From Tangfeifania diversioriginum (GTDB lineage Bacteria; Bacteroidota; Bacteroidia; Bacteroidales; Prolixibacteraceae): a stretch of DNA of 40,883 nt. Positions within the stretch are counted from its first letter, which is position 1; each line of letters opens with the position of its first letter. The position numbers and the translations under genes were made by a program. The DNA is taken from positions 1-40,883 of the forward strand of contig CAMCBW010000047.1 of NCBI GenBank assembly GCA_945873105.1, in the 5' to 3' direction. Under the pieces are notes generated by a model that saw nothing but the letters and a program-made list of their open reading frames with translations, was not told the DNA's origin and made no database searches. Shown here one piece after another: positions 35,460 to 40,883 of this stretch.

Positions 35460-35915
35460 TTAATCTACTTTTCCAATTACAGACGGTTGTTCATTGATGA
35501 CCGCCCAAAATTGACCCAAAGTTTTAATCGCATCAATGAACTGAACAATATCGACCGGTTTAACCACATAAGAATTAGCCCCTAGTTTGTAACTCTCAAC
35601 CAGATCTTTTTCTTCACGCGATGATGTGACCATGATTACCGGAATAAACTTAAATTTAGGATCAGTGCGGATGTGCCTGAGCACTTCTATTCCGTTCATC
35701 CTGGGCATCTTTATATCTAACTAAATTACAGCAGGATTGCCATTTTTAAAGTCAGCAAATTTTCCGCGTTTGTAGAGATAGTCCAATGCCTCTACTCCAT
35801 CTTCTGCCACATCAACTTCATTGGCAAGATTTTTTTCAGTTAGGGCAGCGATGACAAGCTCAACATCTTTTGCGCTATCGTCTACAATTAGAATTCTCTT
35901 TACTTCAGTTTTCAT
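35460..35915 (-). pseudogene. response regulator interrupted by one in-frame amber codon
   Basis: The frame reads continuously for 151 codons except for TAG at codon 65 (35721-35723). Before it are KRILIVDDSAKDVELV and GNPAVI; after it, LDIKMPRMNGIEVL, MVTSSREEKDL, GANSYVVKPVDI. Intact relatives read VILLDIKMP, so a Leu codon (TTG or TTA) has become TAG one residue before the Leu-Asp pair, with the phospho-acceptor at codon 67. It is a single-domain CheY-like regulator (Rcp1 type), normally partnered with kinases of the kind on both sides. A restart at Met70 (35708) would lack the acceptor. Either a recent nonsense mutation or a sequencing error is likely. Confidence 0.85.
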
Positions 35916-36028
35916 GGTTTGAATCTTTTATTTGCATTACTGTTATTTATGTGAATAGTCTGAATTTAGAAGTCAGAAGTTCCCTTCTTCCGACTGCCGA
36001 CTTCCCTTTTCTCTCTTTTCCTTCTTCA

Positions 36029-38176
36029 CTAATCATTCGGTTTACTAAAGAAAAATGTAGCTCCTTTGCCGACTTCACTTTCTGCCCAACATCGTCCACC
36101 ATGCCGCACAATGATTCTATTCACATTGGCAAGCCCAATTCCAATCCCTTCAAAGTCCTTGGCTTTGTGCAGTCGCTGGAAAACCCCGAATAGTTTATCT
36201 GCATACTTCATATCAAATCCGGCGCCGTTGTCACTGACATGAAATATTGCCTCATCATTCTCTATTCTGCCTCCAATATCAATCACAGCTTTTTCTTTGT
36301 TTCGGGAGTATTTTATTGCGTTTGAGATCAAATTAACCCAAACCTGATTGAATAAGGTTTCGTCACCCATTGTATCTGGAAGTTCAGAAATATTTATTTC
36401 AACATTTCTGTCAGCCAATTCGTCGCTGAAAGTTTTAATTACTCTGGTTACCATTCTATTTGAGTCGATTTTTGTTCGTTGCAATTCGGCCCGGCTAAAT
36501 CTTGAAAACGTCAACAATGCATCAATAAGATTCCCCATCTCACAGTAGGACTCTGATATGATGTTCAGATACCTTAATCCTTTTTCGTCGAGTTGATGTG
36601 AATTATTCTTTATCAATAAATCAACAAAACCACCGATATGGCGCAGGGGAGCCCGCAGGTCATGAGAGACAGAATAGCTGAATGCTTCGAGTTCTTTGTT
36701 TGCTGCCTCCTGTTTTTCTTTTTCTTCATTCTGAAAGACAAGTTCCTTGTTAGCAATGACTAACTCTGCAGCACGCTTTTCTTTTTCTTTGTTCTGAAAG
36801 ACAAGTTCTTTGTCAGCAATGATTAGTTCTTCTGCCCGTCTCCCTTTTTCTTTGTTTTGAAAAACAAGTTCTTTGTTGGCAATGATTAACTCATCGGCAC
36901 GCTTTTCTTTTTCCCTATTTTGAAAAGCCAGTTCTTTGTTGGCAATGATTAACTCATCGGCACGTTTTTCCTTCTCCCTGTTTTGAAAGGCAAACTCTTT
37001 GTTGGCAATGATTAACTCATCGGCACGCTTTTCTTTCTCCTCATTTTGAAAAGCAAGTTCCTTGTTGGCAATGCTTAACTCATCGGCACGCTTTTCTTTC
37101 TCCCTGTTTTGAAAAGCAAGTTCATTGTTGGCAATGATCGACTCCTTTGCACGTTTTTCTTTTTCTTCGTTTTGGAAGGCAAGTTCTTTGTTGGCAATAA
37201 TTAACTCATCGGCACGCTTCTCTTTCTCTTTGTTTTGAAAGGCAAGCTTTTTGTTGGCAATGATTAATTCATCGGCACGTATTTCTTTCTCGACATTTTG
37301 AAAGGCAAGTTCTTTGTTGGCAATAATTAACTCATCGGCACGTTTTTCTTTCTCCCTGTTTTGAAAGGCAAGTTCTTTGTTGGCAACGATTAATTCTGCG
37401 GCCCGCTTTTCTTTCTCTTCGTTTTGAAAGGCAAGTTCTTTGTTGGCGATGATCAATTCTGCGGCCCGCTTTTCTTTCTCCTCGTTTTGAAAGACAAGTT
37501 CTTTGTTGGCAATAATTAACTCATCGGCCCGCTTTTCTTTCTCTTTGTTTTGAAAGGCAAGTTCCTTGTTGGCAACGATTAACTCATCGGCCCTTCTTTC
37601 TTTCTCCCGATTCTGATAGGCAAGTTCTTTGTTGGCAACAATTAACTCATCGGCACGTTTTTCCTTCTCTTTGTTTTGAAAGGCAAGCTTTTTGTTGGCT
37701 ACGATTAACTCATCGGCCCGTTTCCCTTTCTCTTTGTTTTGAAAGGCAAGTTCTTTGTTGGCAATGATTAACTCATCCGCCCGCCTCTCTTTCTCCCTGT
37801 TTTGAAAGACAAGCTCTTTGTTGGCGATGATCAATTCTGCCGCGCGCTTCTCTTTCTCCTCATTTTGAAAGATCAATTCCTTGTCGGCTACGATTAACTC
37901 AGCGGCACGCTTCCCTTTTTCGTCATTCTGAATGACCAGTTCCTTGTTGGCAATTTTTAACTCATCGGCTCGCTTTTCTTTCTCCCTGCTTTGAATCAGC
38001 AGCTCCTTGTTGGCAATGATCAGTTCGGCTGCCCGTTTTACCTTTTCCTTGTTTTGAAAGGCAAGCTCCTTGTTGGCGATGATCAATTCTGCAGCAAGAT
38101 TGCCCTTCACATTGCTCCGGACAATGAGCTCCTGGCTGGGAAAGTATGCTTTATCAGAACTATTTTTAATTGCCAT
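36029..38176 (-). CDS. soluble histidine kinase with 22 tandem 21-residue coiled-coil repeats
   Basis: The 715-residue protein has no membrane helix or recognisable sensor domain. After 28 unique residues come 22 exact-length copies of a 21-residue unit (residues 29-490), consensus DELIIANKELAFQNKEKEKR plus A. The kinase core follows: His505 in YSVSHDLRAPLRH, then HATPase with SDNGAGFDM and GIGIGLANVNRIIVRHGGR. The 21-residue period is three heptads and the charge pattern suits a long parallel coiled coil. Repeat copies vary at position 1 (D/A/K/E) and position 15 (K/R/E/D/V). It lies 113 bases upstream of the broken response regulator. Ligand or partner input is unknown. Confidence 0.92.
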   Translation of the reverse strand: MAIKNSSDKAYFPSQELIVRSNVKGNLAAELIIANKELAFQNKEKVKRAAELIIANKELLIQSREKEKRADELKIANKELVIQNDEKGKRAAELIVADKELIFQNEEKEKRAAELIIANKELVFQNREKERRADELIIANKELAFQNKEKGKRADELIVANKKLAFQNKEKEKRADELIVANKELAYQNREKERRADELIVANKELAFQNKEKEKRADELIIANKELVFQNEEKEKRAAELIIANKELAFQNEEKEKRAAELIVANKELAFQNREKEKRADELIIANKELAFQNVEKEIRADELIIANKKLAFQNKEKEKRADELIIANKELAFQNEEKEKRAKESIIANNELAFQNREKEKRADELSIANKELAFQNEEKEKRADELIIANKEFAFQNREKEKRADELIIANKELAFQNREKEKRADELIIANKELVFQNKEKGRRAEELIIADKELVFQNKEKEKRAAELVIANKELVFQNEEKEKQEAANKELEAFSYSVSHDLRAPLRHIGGFVDLLIKNNSHQLDEKGLRYLNIISESYCEMGNLIDALLTFSRFSRAELQRTKIDSNRMVTRVIKTFSDELADRNVEINISELPDTMGDETLFNQVWVNLISNAIKYSRNKEKAVIDIGGRIENDEAIFHVSDNGAGFDMKYADKLFGVFQRLHKAKDFEGIGIGLANVNRIIVRHGGRCWAESEVGKGATFFFSKPND
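36707..38092. repeat. 22 tandem 63-bp coding repeats
   Basis: The DNA behind the repeat domain is 22 x 63 bases without a single indel. Copies differ at many third positions as well as at a few coding positions, so the array is not the product of one very recent amplification. It has no spacers and is not a CRISPR array. Confidence 0.93.
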
Positions 38177-38614
38177 AACAGTTTTTTAACAATCGGTTCG
38201 TACACATACAAAGCCTGGCACAACCTCCATAATTACCTGTTGTACCGGGATGAAAAGTACCCGTTTCGCCGATGAAAACAGTTACAGAATAATGCCAATG
38301 AATTGCATAATTCACACCTATTGTTAAAATGGAAGAGAAGATTGGATGGTTGTGGAAAATAAAATGTTGGATCCGCCTACCCAGGGCATACTGAAGGGTT
38401 TGTTCCCCAGGCAGGATGGAGTTATAATAGTTCCCAGGCAGGAAACCAACAACATCGGCTGGTGAAAAAAATGACCACCCCTAACCGGGTGATCATTAAA
38501 GGGGAGTCAGCTGTTATTCCGGCAGGTGAAAAATGACAAATCACCAAACTGACTGAACCAATCAGTCCAGCCTTTTCCCCTACAAATCATTGGCGTCACA
38601 ATCGCACCGTCTTT
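38177..38614. other. 438-base gap between the repeat kinase and metG
   Basis: No gene is seen. It holds the metG terminator (38465-38495), an 11-base direct repeat CCCAGGCAGGA (38406-38416 and 38433-38443), and presumably the promoter of the minus-strand kinase operon near 38180-38300, where no clear TAnnTTTG was found. Confidence 0.6.
38465..38495 (-). terminator. rho-independent terminator of metG
   Basis: On the minus strand TGATCACCC (38495-38487) pairs with GGGTGGTCA (38480-38472) around GGTTAG, followed by seven T (38471-38465). It is about 120 bases after the metG stop. Confidence 0.85.
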
Positions 38615-40648
38615 TTACTTGATCTCCGCACCGTCGTTGATCTCCTCACCCGGTACCACAAAGACCAGGCGGCCCTCCTTGCTTTCGGCCATCAGGATCA
38701 TCCCCTGCGACTCAATTCCCTTGAGATTTTTGGGAGCAAGGTTCACCAGAATGGAGACCCTTTGACCGATCACTTGTTCCGGTTCGTAATGCTCGGCAAT
38801 GCCCGATACAACGGTTCGCTGGTCGATGCCGGTGTTGATGGTCAGCTTCATCAGCTTCTTGGTCTTGGCTACCTTTTCGGCAGCTACGATGGTACCGGTA
38901 CGAATGTCCATCTTCGCGAAGTCGTCGTATTCGATGTGGGATTTCGCCGGAGCCAGGGTAGCCTGCTCCAGTTCATTCGATTTTTTGGTAGCCAGGAGTT
39001 TGTCGACCTGACGCTGGATGGCATCGTCTTCGATCTTTTCGAAAAGCAGTTCGGGGGTGTTGACAGTATCGCCAGCCACGAGCAGATCCCTCCTGCCCAG
39101 TTCGCTCCACTGCAACTTTTCGAGGTTCAGGAAGAAGCGGAGTTTGTTCATGGTGTAAGGCAGGAACGGTTCGAAAGCGATGGTGAGGTTGGCGGTGATC
39201 TGCAAGCAGATGTGCAGAATGGTTTTCACCCGTTCCGGATCGGTTTTGACCAGGATCCACGGCTCCATGTCTGCTAAGTATTTGTTACCCAACCGGGCCA
39301 TCTCCATTGTCAAGCGCAGGGCTTCCCTGAAATGGAAGGTATCCAATGCCTTCTCGATATCGGATTTGAGCTGAACCAAAGTGGCCAGGGCCTCCTCATC
39401 CCGGAGTTCAAGTTTCCCGGCTACGGGAACCACCCCTCCATAATATTTGTTGGTCAGCACCAGCACCCTGTTGACGAAATTGCCCAGGATGGCCACCAGT
39501 TCGCTGTTGTTGCGCGACTGAAAATCCTTCCAGGTGAAGTCGTTGTCTTTGGTTTCGGGGGCATTGGCGGTAAGGGTATATTTCAGCACATCTTCCTTAC
39601 CAGGAAACTCTTCGAGATATTCGTGCAGCCAGACTGCCCAGTTGCGGGAGGTGGAGATCTTGTCCCCTTCCAGATTCAAAAACTCGTTGGCAGGTACATT
39701 GTCGGGCAGGATATAGGAGCCCTCTGCCTTCAGAATGACCGGGAAGATGATGCAGTGGAATACGATGTTGTCTTTCCCGATGAAATGAAGCAGCCGGGTT
39801 TCAGGATCTTTCCAATATTTTTCCCATTCGGGGGTCAGCTCCTTGGTCGCGGAGATGTAACCAATCGGAGCATCGAACCAAACATAAAGCACTTTTCCAT
39901 CCGCCCCTGCTACAGGAACCGGAATGCCCCAATCGAGGTCACGGGTAACGGCACGAGGATTCAATCCACCATCGATCCATGACTTGCACTGTCCGTAAAC
40001 ATTCGGTTTCCACTCCCTGTGACCCTCCAGAATCCACTCTTTCAGCCAGGGTTCGTATTGATCCAACGGCAGGTACCAGTGTTTGGTCTCTTTCATCACC
40101 GGGACATTGCCGCTAAGCATCGATTTGGGATTGATCAGGTCGGTGGCATTGAGGGAGGTACCGCAGCTTTCGCACTGGTCGCCGTAAGCCTTTTCGAAGC
40201 CACATTTCGGGCATGTACCGGTAATGTAGCGGTCGGCCAGGAATTGGTTGGCCTCTTCGTCAAAGAACTGCTCGGTTGTTTGTTCGGTGAATCCACCCTT
40301 GTCGTAAATGGTTTTGAAGATTTCGGAAGCGGTTTCGTGGTGTACCTTGGCGCTGGTACGGGAGTACACATCGAAGGAGATTCCGAATTTTTCGAAAGAA
40401 TCCTTGATCATTCCGTGGTATTTGTCGACGATCGCCTGCGGGGTGGTTCCCTCCTTCTTGGCTTTGAGGGTGATGGGGACACCATGCTCGTCGGATCCAC
40501 CAATAAAGAGTACCTCCTCCCCTTTCAGACGGAGGTAGCGGGCATAGATATCGGCAGGGACATAAACGCCGGCCAGGTGTCCGATGTGGACTGGACCATT
40601 GGCATAAGGCAGGGCGGAGGTGATCAGGGTTCTCTTAAAATCGCTCAT
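38615..40648 (-). CDS. metG: methionyl-tRNA synthetase
   Basis: The start at 40648 ([18 protein letters not shown]) is preferred over a 10-residue longer frame. The 677-residue enzyme charges tRNA-Met. The class I signature HIGH is in [10 protein letters not shown], and the KMSKS equivalent is KISTS in [10 protein letters not shown]. The zinc-binding connective peptide has CPKCG and CESCG. The anticodon-binding helical domain is followed by a C-terminal EMAP/Trbp111-like tRNA-binding domain ([17 protein letters not shown]). Length and architecture are normal for Bacteroidota. It is monocistronic and ends at a strong terminator. Confidence 0.97.
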   Translation of the reverse strand: MSDFKRTLITSALPYANGPVHIGHLAGVYVPADIYARYLRLKGEEVLFIGGSDEHGVPITLKAKKEGTTPQAIVDKYHGMIKDSFEKFGISFDVYSRTSAKVHHETASEIFKTIYDKGGFTEQTTEQFFDEEANQFLADRYITGTCPKCGFEKAYGDQCESCGTSLNATDLINPKSMLSGNVPVMKETKHWYLPLDQYEPWLKEWILEGHREWKPNVYGQCKSWIDGGLNPRAVTRDLDWGIPVPVAGADGKVLYVWFDAPIGYISATKELTPEWEKYWKDPETRLLHFIGKDNIVFHCIIFPVILKAEGSYILPDNVPANEFLNLEGDKISTSRNWAVWLHEYLEEFPGKEDVLKYTLTANAPETKDNDFTWKDFQSRNNSELVAILGNFVNRVLVLTNKYYGGVVPVAGKLELRDEEALATLVQLKSDIEKALDTFHFREALRLTMEMARLGNKYLADMEPWILVKTDPERVKTILHICLQITANLTIAFEPFLPYTMNKLRFFLNLEKLQWSELGRRDLLVAGDTVNTPELLFEKIEDDAIQRQVDKLLATKKSNELEQATLAPAKSHIEYDDFAKMDIRTGTIVAAEKVAKTKKLMKLTINTGIDQRTVVSGIAEHYEPEQVIGQRVSILVNLAPKNLKGIESQGMILMAESKEGRLVFVVPGEEINDGAEIK

Positions 40649-40734
40649 TTGTCGGTATATTGTAAAGCTAATCTTCAAATAAGGTGCAAAGATAAGTAAT
40701 CGGGTGCATTTTTCGAAAAGGAATCCATCAATAG

Positions 40735-40763
40735 GAGGGTGTCCAAAAAGGGCATCCTCTTTT
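40735..40763 (+). other. hairpin with G-U pairs and T run, possible element end
   Basis: GAGGGTGTCC (40735-40744) pairs as RNA with GGGCATCCTC (40750-40759) around five A, followed by four T. No + strand gene ends here, so an ordinary gene terminator is not expected. GTCC-containing palindromes of this look are found at ends of some Bacteroidota insertion sequences. Confidence 0.4.
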
Positions 40764-40786
40764 CATTTGTTCACTTGCGATATTTA

Positions 40787-40817
40787 GAGGTTGTTTTCTC
40801 AGACAACCTCTTTTTTT
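40787..40817 (+). terminator. rho-independent terminator-like hairpin
   Basis: GAGGTTGT (40787-40794) pairs with ACAACCTC (40803-40810), followed by seven T (40811-40817). It is oriented for + strand transcription, yet the gene to its left (metG) is transcribed away from it. Confidence 0.65.
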
Positions 40818-40834
40818 GTAAAAAAAATACATTA

Positions 40835-40883
40835 TATATTTGTTTATACGATTGATATTTAGTATATTAGATGCATAAACAAT
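40835..40883 (+). promoter_or_regulatory. promoter-like element and possible truncated gene start at the right edge
   Basis: TATATTTG (40835-40842) matches the -7 consensus. An ATG at 40871 opens a frame (M-H-K-Q) cut by the window edge. This could be the start of a gene, perhaps a transposase, but four codons cannot support an identification. Confidence 0.35.

Noticed and set aside
35721-35723. Pyrrolysine or other recoding at the amber codon
   Set aside because: The linked methyltransferase is MtaB, which does not use pyrrolysine. TAG serves as a normal stop for other genes here, and the codon falls where a Leu is expected in a response regulator.
36707-38092. CRISPR-like array
   Set aside because: The 63-base units are contiguous, have no unique spacers, and keep one reading frame coding for a coiled-coil domain.
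40019-40699. 226-codon + strand frame opposite metG
   Set aside because: It is antisense to the highly conserved catalytic and zinc regions of methionyl-tRNA synthetase and lacks any recognisable feature.

Overview
The window looks like chromosomal DNA of a Bacteroidota member, probably a Bacteroidales/Marinilabiliales-type anaerobe. The lineage is inferred from gene content; no rRNA or tRNA gene is present. Supporting signs are promoters with the Bacteroidota -7 element TAnnTTTG, few Shine-Dalgarno sequences, a TonB receptor with an N-terminal carboxypeptidase-regulatory-like domain, a GH97 glycosidase, S1 sulfatases with both Cys- and Ser-type active sites, and a LytS/LytTR pair.

Region 1 (about 1-9931, + strand) is a glycan-desulfation block. 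It runs sulfatase, secreted endonuclease/exonuclease/phosphatase-fold enzyme, Ser-type sulfatase, GH97 glycosidase, then after a perfect 28-bp inverted repeat a tRNA-dihydrouridine synthase, a 512-bp gap, and a polyol-type zinc dehydrogenase coupled to a third sulfatase. No SusC/SusD pair is in the window.

Region 2 (9978-14467, - strand) holds a small His/Cys-rich membrane or exported protein upstream of a ZnuD-like TonB receptor (probable metal uptake) and a large PepSY-like membrane protein. A DUF4143 AAA ATPase (14738-16060, +) follows; its start codon is abutted by 33-bp tandem repeats.

Region 3 (16093-22985) is a corrinoid methyl-transfer locus. On the - strand lie a corrinoid protein (MtaC-like), a UroD-family methyltransferase (MtaA-like), MtaB with all three zinc ligands, a CobW/COG0523 GTPase and a 2Fe-2S/ASKHA corrinoid activator. 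A divergent AraC regulator sits beyond a pair of direct repeats. Together these make a plausible methanol (or related C1) demethylation module, which is unexpected in this phylum.

Region 4 (23068-28393) carries an S9 prolyl-oligopeptidase-type peptidase, a small membrane protein with an apparently leaderless promoter, a stand-alone SecD P1-like secreted protein and a DAACS-family carboxylate/amino-acid symporter.

Region 5 (28487-38176, - strand) is dense in signal transduction: a LytTR regulator with a LytS-like kinase, a REC-PAS-kinase hybrid, a CHASE3 kinase, a response regulator broken by one in-frame amber codon just before its phospho-acceptor, and a soluble kinase whose N-terminal two thirds is 22 perfect-length copies of a 21-residue repeat. 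The catalytic cores of the two non-hybrid kinases are equal-length paralogues flanking the broken regulator.

Region 6 (38465-40883) is metG with its terminator, then two hairpins and a promoter-like element at the right edge that may be the start of a mobile element.
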